From: Pseudomonas sp. 6D_7.1_Bac1
Lineage (GTDB): Bacteria > Pseudomonadota > Gammaproteobacteria > Pseudomonadales > Pseudomonadaceae
NCBI RefSeq assembly: GCF_025465945.1
Contig: NZ_JANLNW010000023.1
Coordinates: 111,197-175,196, forward strand
Direction: 5' to 3'
Length of the DNA: 64,000 nucleotides
The notes under the pieces were generated by a model, which saw nothing but the letters and a program-made list of their open reading frames with translations, did not search any database and was not told the DNA's origin. Positions within the stretch are counted from its first letter, which is position 1, and each line of letters starts with the position of its first letter. Position numbers and translations under genes: made by a program. Shown here piece after piece: positions 17,178 to 25,040 of this stretch.

Positions 17178-19238
17178 TTAGAAATCCTTGCACAGCCGCA
17201 GTGCGTCGTAGATCGCCGCGTGCGTGTTGCGCTGGGCCACGCAGTCACCGATGCGGAACAGCAAGTAGCCGTCACCCGGTTGGCTCAACGATGGCTGAGG
17301 CTTGATCGCGAACAGGGCTTCGATGTCCATCTGGCCTTTGTTGCGCGAGCCTTCCTTCAACGCGTAGTAGATTTCTTCGTCCGGCCGCACGCCGTTCTCG
17401 ACCACCACCTGGTCGACCACCCGCTCCTCTTTGGCGCCGGTGTATTCGTTCTCCAGCACCGCCACCAGCTTGTCGCCTTCGCGGTAGACCTTCTCCAGCA
17501 TCATGTCGCCGGTCATGATCACTTCTTTCGGGTACATGCTGCGGTAGTAAGTCGGGAACGACGTACCGCCGATGGCCACACCCGGCTTGATGTCGTCGGT
17601 GACGATCTCGACCTGGCTGCCCTTGTCGGCGAGGAAGTCCGCCGTCGACATCCCGGTGAACTCGCAAATGGTGTCGTAGACCAGCACGTTCTTGCCCGGC
17701 GCCACCTTGCCGTCGAGGATGTCCCAGCTGCTGACCACCAGGCCTTCAGCCGCGCCCCAGTGTTCGTTCTGCTCCAGGAACGGATGACCGCCGACAGCGA
17801 GTACCACCACGTCTGGACGCAGGTCGAGGATGGTGGCCGCATCGGCTGCCACGCCCAGGCGCAGGTCGACTTTCAGACGCGCCAGTTCCAGCTGGAACCA
17901 ACGGGTGATACCGGCAATCTGGTCCCGTTGCGGGGCTTTCGAGGCAGTAGTGATCTGCCCGCCGATGAATTCTTTCTTCTCGAACAGGGTCACGTCGTGG
18001 CCACGTTCGGCCGACACGCGTGCCGCTTCCATCCCGGCAGGACCGGCTCCGACCACCACGACTTTGCGTTTCACACCGGTCGATTTCTCGATGATGTGCG
18101 GCACGCCCATGTATTCACGGGAGGTCGCGGCGTTCTGGATACACAGTACGTCCAGGCCCTGGTACTGACGGTCGATGCAGTAGTTGGCGCCAACGCACTG
18201 CTTGATCTGGTCGATCTGGCCCATCTTGATCTTGGCGATCAGGTGCGGGTCCGCGATGTGGGCACGGGTCATACCGACCATGTCGACGTAACCGCCTTCC
18301 AGAATACGCGTCGCCTGGTTCGGGTCCTTGATGTTCTGCGCGTGCAGCACCGGGGCCTTGACCACTTCCTTGATACCGGCCGCCAGGTGCAGGAACGGCT
18401 CCGGTGGATAACTCATGTTGGGGATAACGTTGGCCAGAGTGTTGTGGGTATCGCAACCCGAACCCACGACGCCGATGAAGTCGATCATGCCGGTGTCGTC
18501 GTAGTACTTGGCGATCTGCTTCATGTCCTCATGGCTCAGGCCATCAGGGTGGAATTCGTCACCGCAGATACGAATGCCGACGCAGAAGTCCGGACCGACT
18601 TCCTTGCGCACCGCCTTGATCACTTCCAGACCGAAACGCATGCGGTTCTCGAAGCTGCCGCCCCATTCGTCGGTACGCTTGTTGACCCGCGGGCTCCAGA
18701 ACTGGTCGATCATGTGCTGGTGCACCGCTGACAGTTCAACGCCGTCCAGGCCACCGGCCTTGGCCCGCGCGGCTGCGCTGGCGTAGTTGCCGATCACCCG
18801 CCAGATTTCTTCCGGCTCGATGGTTTTGCAGGTCGCGCGGTGCACCGGTTCACGGATGCCCGACGGCGACAGCAGGGTCGGCCAATGCTCGCCATCCCAA
18901 CGCGAGCGACGGCCCATGTGGGTAATCTGGATCATGATCTTGGCGCCATGCTTGTGCATGGCATCGGCCAGGTTCTGGAAGTGCGGAATGATCCGGTCGT
19001 CGGCCAGGTTGACCGACTTCCACCAGCCTTGCGGGCTGTCGATGGCCACGCTGGAGGAGCCGCCGCAAATCGCCAGGCCGATCCCGCCCTTGGCTTTCTC
19101 TTCGTAATACTTGACGTACCGATCGGTGGTCATCCCGCCGTCGGTGGCGTAAACCTCGGCATGCGCGGTGCTGAGCACGCGGTTGCGGATGGTCAGTTTG
19201 CCGATCTGGATCGGCTGGAACATTGCTTCGAAAGCCAT
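17178..19238 (-). CDS. dgcA: Dimethylglycine demethylase DgcA, trimethylamine-dehydrogenase family
   Basis: Catalytic flavoprotein (686 residues) removing one methyl group from dimethylglycine. The N-terminal half is an Old Yellow Enzyme-type FMN barrel (PIQIGKLTIRNRVLSTAH near the start); the C-terminal half is a dinucleotide-binding module (VVVVGAGPAGMEAARVSA near residue 390). The 4Fe-4S segment around residues 345-365 reads CVGANYC...CIQN: the second of the four cysteines of the trimethylamine dehydrogenase motif is alanine. The 15-bp spacing to the gene at 19254-19784 shows they are co-transcribed. Confidence 0.93.
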   Translation of the reverse strand: MAFEAMFQPIQIGKLTIRNRVLSTAHAEVYATDGGMTTDRYVKYYEEKAKGGIGLAICGGSSSVAIDSPQGWWKSVNLADDRIIPHFQNLADAMHKHGAKIMIQITHMGRRSRWDGEHWPTLLSPSGIREPVHRATCKTIEPEEIWRVIGNYASAAARAKAGGLDGVELSAVHQHMIDQFWSPRVNKRTDEWGGSFENRMRFGLEVIKAVRKEVGPDFCVGIRICGDEFHPDGLSHEDMKQIAKYYDDTGMIDFIGVVGSGCDTHNTLANVIPNMSYPPEPFLHLAAGIKEVVKAPVLHAQNIKDPNQATRILEGGYVDMVGMTRAHIADPHLIAKIKMGQIDQIKQCVGANYCIDRQYQGLDVLCIQNAATSREYMGVPHIIEKSTGVKRKVVVVGAGPAGMEAARVSAERGHDVTLFEKKEFIGGQITTASKAPQRDQIAGITRWFQLELARLKVDLRLGVAADAATILDLRPDVVVLAVGGHPFLEQNEHWGAAEGLVVSSWDILDGKVAPGKNVLVYDTICEFTGMSTADFLADKGSQVEIVTDDIKPGVAIGGTSFPTYYRSMYPKEVIMTGDMMLEKVYREGDKLVAVLENEYTGAKEERVVDQVVVENGVRPDEEIYYALKEGSRNKGQMDIEALFAIKPQPSLSQPGDGYLLFRIGDCVAQRNTHAAIYDALRLCKDF

Positions 19239-19253
19239 GGCAGGATCCTCGAC

Positions 19254-19784
19254 TTACAACGGCTTGACGGTGAACAAGCCGTCGTCGTGGCCTTCTTCGG
19301 AGCCACCGTAAACCTGTTCGGCGACGGTGCGAATCTTGCTGCCGCGCGCCTGCAGAATCTGGTCCATGGCACCGGCAAACCAACCGGTGAACATGTAGTC
19401 AACCTTGCGTCCGACCTTGCCGTAGACGTAGACGAACGCCGAGTGTTCGAGCTTGACGCTGGCGGTGCCTTTGTCGAGGTCGATGTCCTGGATCTTGAAC
19501 AGGCCCCAGCCACGTTGCGACAGGCGCTTCATGTAGTGCTCGAACACCGCAACGCCTTCCAGGCCGTGGCATTCAGCTTCTTTTTCACACCAGTGCCAGG
19601 CGGATTTGTAGCCGGCCTTGTAGAGGATCTCGGCATAGGCCTCAGCGCCCAGCACTTCCTCGATACCCATATGGTTGTTGACGAAAAAGTGACGCGGCAC
19701 ATACAGCATCGGCAGGGCATCAGAGGTCCAGACACCGGTTTCGCTGTCGACTTCGATTGGCAATTGCGGGGCGATTTTGGCCAT
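19254..19784 (-). CDS. Conserved DUF5943-type protein of the dimethylglycine locus
   Basis: A 176-residue soluble protein of unknown function, always next to dgcA in the pseudomonads I know (counterpart of PA5397). The fold resembles the 4-vinyl-reductase/hydrocarbon-binding class: a central helical segment (GAEAYAEILYKAGYKSAWHW) and conserved His and Cys residues (AHWCEKEAECH-like cluster at WHWCEKEAECHG). A role as accessory or ligand-binding protein for the demethylase is inference from position only. It begins MAKIAPQLPIEVD with GGAGTTAAGTTTCC before the ATG. Confidence 0.75.
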   Translation of the reverse strand: MAKIAPQLPIEVDSETGVWTSDALPMLYVPRHFFVNNHMGIEEVLGAEAYAEILYKAGYKSAWHWCEKEAECHGLEGVAVFEHYMKRLSQRGWGLFKIQDIDLDKGTASVKLEHSAFVYVYGKVGRKVDYMFTGWFAGAMDQILQARGSKIRTVAEQVYGGSEEGHDDGLFTVKPL

Positions 19785-19823
19785 GGAAACTTAACTCCAG
19801 AAAATTCGTTGTGTTGTCGTGCC

Positions 19824-19925
19824 GTAGCAGCTGTCGAGCCTGCGAGGCTGCGTTGGGCTGCGAAGCGGCCCCCGAGGGCGGTCCCGCGGACCGCAACGCA
19901 GCCTCGTACCTGGGCAGCTGCTACA
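19824..19925. repeat. Long imperfect inverted repeat between two genes of the dgc unit
   Basis: GTAGCAGCTG pairs with CAGCTGCTAC at the ends, and CGAGGCTGCGTT pairs with AACGCAGCCTCG inside, giving a hairpin of about 100 nt. It is unrelated to the two REP families and occurs once here. It resembles other intergenic repeats of pseudomonads but I cannot name the family. Confidence 0.75.
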
Positions 19926-19949
19926 GGGATCGTTTTTTGGAAGTGGGGC

Positions 19950-20927
19950 TTATTCGCCCCAAACGTCTTTCAAGACGTTCACCCAGTTTTCGCCCATGAT
20001 CTTGCGCACCACACGCTCGGAGTGGCCGCGCTTGAGCAGCGTCTCGGTCAGGTTCGGGAACTCGCCCACGGTGCGGATGCCCAGCGGGTTGATGATCTTG
20101 CCGAAGCTGGTCAGACGGCGGGCATAACCCTTGTCGTGCGTCAGCATTTCGAAGAAATCCTGGCCATGACCCTGGGTGAAGTCGGTGCCGATACCGATCG
20201 CGTCTTCACCCACGATGTTCATGGTGTATTCGATGGCTTCGGCGTAGTCGTCGATGGTCGAATCGATGCCTTTGGCGAGGAACGGCGCGAACATGGTCAC
20301 GCCGACAAAACCGCCGTGGTCGGCAATGAACTTCAGTTCTTCATCGGACTTGTTGCGCGGGTGTTCTTTGAGACCCGACGGCAGGCAGTGGGAGTAGCAC
20401 ACCGGCTTCTTGGATTCGAGGATGACTTCTTCGGACGTCTTGGAGCCGACGTGGGACAGGTCGCACATGATGCCGGCGCGGTTCATTTCCGCGACGATTT
20501 CACGACCGAAACCGGACAGTCCGCCATCACGCTCGTAGCAACCGGTGCCCACCAGGTTCTGGGTGTTGTAGCACATCTGTACCACACCAACCCCGAGCTG
20601 CTTGAAGATCTCGACGTAGCCGATCTGGTCTTCAAAAGCATGGGCGTTCTGGAAGCCGAAGATGATCCCGGTCTTGCCCTGTTCTTTGGCGAGACGGATG
20701 TCGGCAGTGGTCTTGACCGGAATCACCAGGTCGCTGTTCTCGCGGATCAGCTTCTGGCTGGCGGCGATATTGTTGATGGTCGCCTGGAACCCTTCCCACA
20801 CCGACACGGTGCAGTTGGCCGCGGTCAGACCGCCCTTGCGCATGTCTTCGAACAGCTCACGGTTCCACTTGGCAATGATCAGTCCGTCGATAACGATGCT
20901 GTCGGCGTGCAATTCGGCTGGGCTCAT
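19950..20927 (-). CDS. Peptidase M19-like (membrane dipeptidase family) protein, atypical active site
   Basis: A 325-residue member of the renal dipeptidase family, counterpart of PA5396, first gene of the dgc unit. The later zinc-site segments are recognisable: CDLSHVGSKT, CYSHCLPSG with RNKSDEEL, and GIGTDFTQG. The N-terminal HxD motif that normally reads DGHNDLP is here IDGLIIAKW, so two metal ligands appear to be absent. It may therefore act on a non-peptide substrate or with one metal. It has no signal peptide. Its role in betaine or dimethylglycine use is inferred from its conserved place in the operon. Confidence 0.82.
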   Translation of the reverse strand: MSPAELHADSIVIDGLIIAKWNRELFEDMRKGGLTAANCTVSVWEGFQATINNIAASQKLIRENSDLVIPVKTTADIRLAKEQGKTGIIFGFQNAHAFEDQIGYVEIFKQLGVGVVQMCYNTQNLVGTGCYERDGGLSGFGREIVAEMNRAGIMCDLSHVGSKTSEEVILESKKPVCYSHCLPSGLKEHPRNKSDEELKFIADHGGFVGVTMFAPFLAKGIDSTIDDYAEAIEYTMNIVGEDAIGIGTDFTQGHGQDFFEMLTHDKGYARRLTSFGKIINPLGIRTVGEFPNLTETLLKRGHSERVVRKIMGENWVNVLKDVWGE

Positions 20928-21007
20928 CAGGCTGTCCCCTTGTTAGCGATTCATGCGCCGAATCGTCTGCCGGCGCTTTGGGGTCAGCATATGCTTGAGG
21001 GCCGGGG

Positions 21008-21049
21008 CAGCCGGGTGCAAAAACGACAGGGGAATTGCCGAAAGCGTCA
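21008..21049 (-). promoter_or_regulatory. Putative GbdR tandem site upstream of the dgc unit
   Basis: On the minus strand TGACGC (21049-21044) and TGTCGT (21028-21023) are exactly 21 bp apart, 80-120 bp before the M19-like gene. A further TGTCGC lies just upstream at 21060-21055. Confidence 0.45.
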
Positions 21050-21165
21050 ATACGCGACAAAGGGTCTCACCAGGGGCTGATTGCCCACCTGTTCTTTAGC
21101 TCGCGCTTGGGCCAGAATTCGCCGCATCACTGGATGCTTCACTGGAATAAAAGGGCGGCGACGCA

Positions 21166-21567
21166 ATGAAATCGATCTTCCTGGCTTTGGCACTGATAGC
21201 GACCGGCGTACAGGCGGCAGAAGAAGCCGACAAGAACCCGTGCGATGCGGTCGAAAACGACGTCCAGACCCTGGAGTGCTCGACCTATAGCAAAAACACC
21301 GCCGAACAGCTGCTCAAGGACAATTTCCAGGGCTTGCTGGAGCGGATGAAAACCCAATACGCAAACAACAAGGCGCAGTTGGCAGACATCACCGGCAAAC
21401 TCCAGACCGCTGAACAGCTCTGGATAAAGTCACGGGATGCCGATTGCGCGATTGCGGTGTTCCCCGCAGCGGCGGGCACCAAGACCTACACCATGGACCT
21501 GAACGATTGCCTGTCGAGCAAGAGCGACGAGCGGTCGGAGTTTCTTGAGTCGATTGGGCAGGAGTAA
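21166..21567 (+). CDS. Secreted LprI-like (DUF1311) protein
   Basis: A 133-residue exported protein. MKSIFLALALIATGVQAAEE is a signal peptide with cleavage expected after VQA. The mature part has four cysteines in the DUF1311 pattern (NPCDAV, LECSTYSKN, DADCAIA, NDCLSSK), the family that includes the mycobacterial lysozyme inhibitor LprI. Inhibition of lysozyme is only suggested by family. It diverges from the dgc unit and converges on the hipA gene with a 4-bp gap. Confidence 0.75.
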   Translation: MKSIFLALALIATGVQAAEEADKNPCDAVENDVQTLECSTYSKNTAEQLLKDNFQGLLERMKTQYANNKAQLADITGKLQTAEQLWIKSRDADCAIAVFPAAAGTKTYTMDLNDCLSSKSDERSEFLESIGQE

Positions 21568-21571
21568 GACG

Positions 21572-22810
21572 CTAGAGCGCTTTCCATACCGACTCGAGCG
21601 TTATCAACAACTTCTGGCTTTGCGCCTTGTCGACGTCCAATTCGGCGCAACTGACAGTCCAGGCGGCAAAAGCATCCAGCGTCTGCTCGATGTAATGCTC
21701 TGGCTTGAGGAAACTAAAGGCCTTACAGACCTCAACGATTGCCTTGCGCGAGGGATTGCCCCTCCCTGCGAAAGCCGTGGTGTGCTCATTGCCTCGCCCG
21801 CCCGTGCTGGAAAACGTCAGGTCGTAGGCCGGTGCCAGCTTCCACCCGGCGAGCCCACCAAAGAACGAGAAGTTTTTGGCGTGGTCGTCACGATTGTGGG
21901 CCAAGGCGTTGAAGACCATCAATCGGGCCATTTTCTCGACTTCGACCGCATCCTTGGTCATCGCCCAGGTTGCGCGTAGCAAATCTGCGTAATCAAGGCT
22001 GGGCGTGCGAAAGTCAGCGTACAGAATGGCCGAGGCGCTCAGCATGTGGCGCTTGGAATCTGATTCACGGTCAAAACGCTTTGTCGCGAAAAACCGTTCG
22101 ACACCCTTGACGGTTTCGACCTGAAACAGCTCCGACTCGGAAATCTCGACACCTGCCTTACGCGCCATCAGCGCATAAACCTGTTCGATGGCACCGCTGT
22201 CCCGATGTTCGTCTTCGTTGCGGAACTTGATCAGCCAGTGTCCGTATCCCTCGGGCATTTCACCGAATGACGACACCGCCCGACGCTTGTCCGGGGACAA
22301 CCCGATAACTGCCTTGGGTCGCGCACCGCCGGGAGAACCGCCGGCCAGGCGCAAGGACGTGATCACCTCGTCGGTGCTGCCGGACAGTATCGTCTGCGAT
22401 GCTTCATAGAGGGCCGCCAGGTCGAGGTCTTCCGAGGTCTCTATCGCTTCGAACATCGGCACGTATTCCAAAGCGCCCATACTCCGGTTCCCCATATACG
22501 CCAGGCGATCCAGCGGTCCGATGGCGTGGCGCTCAATGCCCAATTCGCTTCGGAAGAAGCGATCCATGAGCAACAATCCCCAACCGTCCGGCAACGAATC
22601 GCTAAAAGCGCCATGCAAGCCGCTGAACAGCTGCGGGTCGGCGGCCCTCTGGGGATTCACCGAGAAGTCCATGTGAAACGGGGCAAGGTTGAACCCACTC
22701 GCCAACCAACCCGGGTCATAGGAGAAAAACAGGCCTTGGCGAGGAATCGCGACCAGCTCGCCGACTCTTGCCCCCTGAAGCCTGACGCTGATTGCGGTAA
22801 CGGGTTTCAT
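21572..22810 (-). CDS. hipA: HipA-type serine/threonine kinase toxin (module 1)
   Basis: Toxin of a type II hipBA module (412 residues). Members phosphorylate aminoacyl-tRNA synthetases and stop growth. The N-terminal subdomain is the family-typical barrel, followed by the Gly-rich loop AGGSPGGARPKAV near residue 157, catalytic AHNRDDHAKNFSF near residue 307 and metal-binding APAYDLTFS near 329, all as in active kinases. The start overlaps the antitoxin stop by 4 bp. Both genes lie in an accessory block between the dgc and carnitine operons. Confidence 0.9.
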   Translation of the reverse strand: MKPVTAISVRLQGARVGELVAIPRQGLFFSYDPGWLASGFNLAPFHMDFSVNPQRAADPQLFSGLHGAFSDSLPDGWGLLLMDRFFRSELGIERHAIGPLDRLAYMGNRSMGALEYVPMFEAIETSEDLDLAALYEASQTILSGSTDEVITSLRLAGGSPGGARPKAVIGLSPDKRRAVSSFGEMPEGYGHWLIKFRNEDEHRDSGAIEQVYALMARKAGVEISESELFQVETVKGVERFFATKRFDRESDSKRHMLSASAILYADFRTPSLDYADLLRATWAMTKDAVEVEKMARLMVFNALAHNRDDHAKNFSFFGGLAGWKLAPAYDLTFSSTGGRGNEHTTAFAGRGNPSRKAIVEVCKAFSFLKPEHYIEQTLDAFAAWTVSCAELDVDKAQSQKLLITLESVWKAL

Positions 22811-23103
22811 GGTCGACCTCGAGATCTGCCGTAGTTTTTAAGCTCCTGAAGACTCAGGGACGGTGGCGACATGAACAAACCGGTCAGGGGCTCTTCCACC
22901 CCAAGGCAAATAGCGATCAACAACAAGCCGTCGAGGGAAATCTTCCCGGTGGTTTCAAAGCGTTTGATATTTGACTCAGGCACGCCTGACTTCAAGGCGA
23001 GCGCTCGGCGTGAAAAATTCTTGCTCAGCCTCAGCCTCTTGGCGTTTTCGGCGATCTGCAGCGCGATCTCGCCGGGCGAGTAAAGGACATGGGTAAGGGC
23101 CAT
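22807..23103 (-). CDS. hipB: HipB-like XRE antitoxin (module 1)
   Basis: A 98-residue antitoxin and autorepressor. The helix-turn-helix covers about residues 17-70 (ENAKRLRLSKNFSRRALAL and GVPESNIKRFETTGKI). It starts with GAGG about 9 nt upstream. The promoter region behind it is strikingly AT-rich against the GC-rich surroundings and contains a 14-bp palindrome plus a half-site, described at 23165-23220, presumably its own operator. Confidence 0.88.
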   Translation of the reverse strand: MALTHVLYSPGEIALQIAENAKRLRLSKNFSRRALALKSGVPESNIKRFETTGKISLDGLLLIAICLGVEEPLTGLFMSPPSLSLQELKNYGRSRGRP

Positions 23104-23164
23104 GATTCGACCTCAGGGTGAGTGCTGGCAAGTGTAGCAGCGGGATGGAACAATAAAAAATAAC

Positions 23165-23220
23165 GGACAATATATGGCCAAAATATGCTGATATACCTTA
23201 TTAATGGACAATATATTGTC
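23165..23220. promoter_or_regulatory. Operator region of hipBA module 1
   Basis: GACAATATATTGTC at 23207-23220 is a perfect 14-bp palindrome. GGACAATATAT is also present at 23165, 41 bp away and in the same orientation as at 23206. They lie 60-120 bp upstream of hipB, inside the only AT-rich stretch nearby. Binding by HipB or a HipBA complex is inferred. Confidence 0.65.
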
Positions 23221-23371
23221 TCTTATATAAACAACCTTCTATTCCCATGACCTCACTGGATCCCCGACCGAAAGGGACTCATCCAACCATCATCAGCCCA
23301 TCAGCTTTGACCGCTTGCGTCAGGTGCGCGACCATCGCCCGTCACTCAACGCATCCCTCCAAGGCTGGCCC

Positions 23372-23788
23372 ATGAAAATCTGCGGTATCGAAATCAAAGG
23401 CAGTGAAGCGATCATCGCCGTCGCCTCTCTCGACAATCAGGCGCTGACTCACGTCGCCCTGAACACCAAGAAAATCGCCCTCGACGACGATGACGAGGCC
23501 GTCAACGTCAAAGCCTTCGCCGCGCAGGTCAGCGCGTTTGTCCGCGACAACGGCATCGAGCGCATCGCGATCAAGAAGCGCAGCAAAAAAGGCGAGTTCG
23601 CCGGCGGCCCGACCACCTTCAAGATCGAAGGGGTTTTCCAGTTGCTGGATAACTGCGACGTCACACTGCTCTCGCCGCAGACCATCAATGCACAGAACAA
23701 GAAGTTCGACTTTGCGCTGCCAGCCACGCTGAACAAGTATCAGCATGAGGCGTACAAAGCGGCGTGTTCGGGGCTGATGAAAAAGTAG
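23372..23788 (+). CDS. DUF3010 family protein
   Basis: A 138-residue protein of unknown function. It starts MKICGIEIKGSEAIIAVA, a beta-strand pair like that opening RNase H-fold or actin-like domains, and has a Lys-rich stretch (IAIKKRSKKGEFAGG) in the middle. I recognise it as DUF3010, a family scattered in gamma-proteobacteria. Its stop is 2 bp from the stop of the converging ATPase gene. It lies divergently from hipB across 268 bp. Confidence 0.72.
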   Translation: MKICGIEIKGSEAIIAVASLDNQALTHVALNTKKIALDDDDEAVNVKAFAAQVSAFVRDNGIERIAIKKRSKKGEFAGGPTTFKIEGVFQLLDNCDVTLLSPQTINAQNKKFDFALPATLNKYQHEAYKAACSGLMKK

Positions 23789-23790
23789 GC

Positions 23791-24972
23791 TTACTGAGCC
23801 TTCTGGGCGTGATAGTGCTTGAGCCAGTCGGCAAACGACTTGTCCTCAAGCGCGTAAGCGCCGCGATTCGATTTCCAGACCAGTTCCTTTTCACGCAGGG
23901 CATCGATGCACGCCTGAATGGTCTGGGTGCCCGGCACCACGTCACTGCCCATCGCTTCCAGCGCTTTTGCCACCGCCACCAACGTCGCGTCGGTGAAGGG
24001 TGCAAAAGGTTCGTTGCTCTGCGAGCGCTCGACCATGACTTGCAGTACTGCACGCTGTGCAACGGTCAGGGCGTTCCAGGCGCTTTCAAACTCGGTCCAC
24101 ACGCCTGCACGCAACAACTCGGCGCTGCTTCGCAGCAATTGGCTCAGATTACTGGCTTCGCCCAGCTCCAGAGCCACCTCACCAATAATGGTACGGAGCA
24201 TTTCAGGTCGACGCCCTACCAGCTCGAAAGCCTCGTCGATGTCTTCGGCGACAAACTGGTTGGTCTGCGCCAAATGGGCATTCAAGTGGACGGTGTAGGC
24301 TTGGGTGAACGCTTTGTTCAATAGCGGGAACGGGGTAATGCTGGAACCGTAGAAAGGCTGGTTTCGGCTCAGCACAAGGTGAGCCAGCTTGTCGCGATTG
24401 GAACCGGTGAACACCAGACGCAAGCCACTGGAATCGCCCTCACGCCCTTGATTGAGCTGGTCCCGAGCGGCCTTGAGCCCGAACATGGCGTTGACCCCCG
24501 CCGCAGTGCTCAACGCATGCTGGGCTTCGTCGATCACCAGCACAACCGTCTTGCCGCAAGCGTTGTGCAGCAGTTCCAGGGCTTGAGTCAGCGTCGCGCC
24601 TTCGGGCAATTGTGGCTTGCTGAAATCCCAGGACAGCGTACGCAGGAAACTGAGTTTCTCGACGCCCATCGACTTGGCCAGTTTTCGAATGCCCTTCTCA
24701 TACGGCACCAATGCCCCCGCAATCGCGGCGGCGATCAGGTCACCAGGATCTTTTTCCCTGTTAGCCCAGAGATCAACGTAGACCGCCAACCAACCTCGGG
24801 ATTCACATTCCGGTATCAGGTCTTCGCGCAGGAAAGTACTTTTCCCGGTACGCCGTGGCGCGGCCAGGAACAGGCCAGAGGTGTAATCCTGAATTCCGGC
24901 CCCCATCAAACCATCGGCAATATTTTGAGCCAGGCTGGGTCGACGGAACACAAAACCGGGGCTTTTCGACAT
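23791..24972 (-). CDS. Solitary AAA/STAND-type ATPase
   Basis: A 393-residue P-loop ATPase. Walker A is APRRTGKST near residue 38 and Walker B is VVLVIDEAQHAL near residue 143, followed by a sensor-like VFTGSNRDK. The fold order resembles archaeal-type STAND or Orc/Cdc6-like ATPases, and the last 100 residues look like a winged helix (TVAQRAVLQVMVERS onward). There is no fused effector and no obvious partner gene. The gene is followed upstream by AT-rich palindromes at 24997-25035. A regulatory or defence role is possible but unsupported beyond architecture and its place in the accessory block. Confidence 0.75.
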   Translation of the reverse strand: MSKSPGFVFRRPSLAQNIADGLMGAGIQDYTSGLFLAAPRRTGKSTFLREDLIPECESRGWLAVYVDLWANREKDPGDLIAAAIAGALVPYEKGIRKLAKSMGVEKLSFLRTLSWDFSKPQLPEGATLTQALELLHNACGKTVVLVIDEAQHALSTAAGVNAMFGLKAARDQLNQGREGDSSGLRLVFTGSNRDKLAHLVLSRNQPFYGSSITPFPLLNKAFTQAYTVHLNAHLAQTNQFVAEDIDEAFELVGRRPEMLRTIIGEVALELGEASNLSQLLRSSAELLRAGVWTEFESAWNALTVAQRAVLQVMVERSQSNEPFAPFTDATLVAVAKALEAMGSDVVPGTQTIQACIDALREKELVWKSNRGAYALEDKSFADWLKHYHAQKAQ

Positions 24973-24996
24973 GGCTTTATACTCAATTATTTAAAC

Positions 24997-25035
24997 GACT
25001 ATAATTTATAGTCGAGAGTATAAATTACTATAAAT
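24997..25035. promoter_or_regulatory. AT-rich palindrome before the ATPase gene
   Basis: GACTATAA and TTATAGTC form a perfect inverted repeat with one base between (24997-25013), and ACTATAAA recurs at 25027. It is 25 bp upstream of the ATPase start, where it would cover the promoter. A dedicated repressor is not obvious; the winged helix of the ATPase itself is a candidate. Confidence 0.55.
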
Positions 25036-25040
25036 GTCTG

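Noticed and set aside
15275..17305. A 676-codon antisense frame over dgcB
   Set aside because: DgcB on the minus strand has clear cluster motifs and a coupled start; the antisense frame has none.
21300..25000. Prophage or integrative element around the accessory patch
   Set aside because: No integrase, phage gene, tRNA or attachment-site repeat is visible; only isolated accessory genes.
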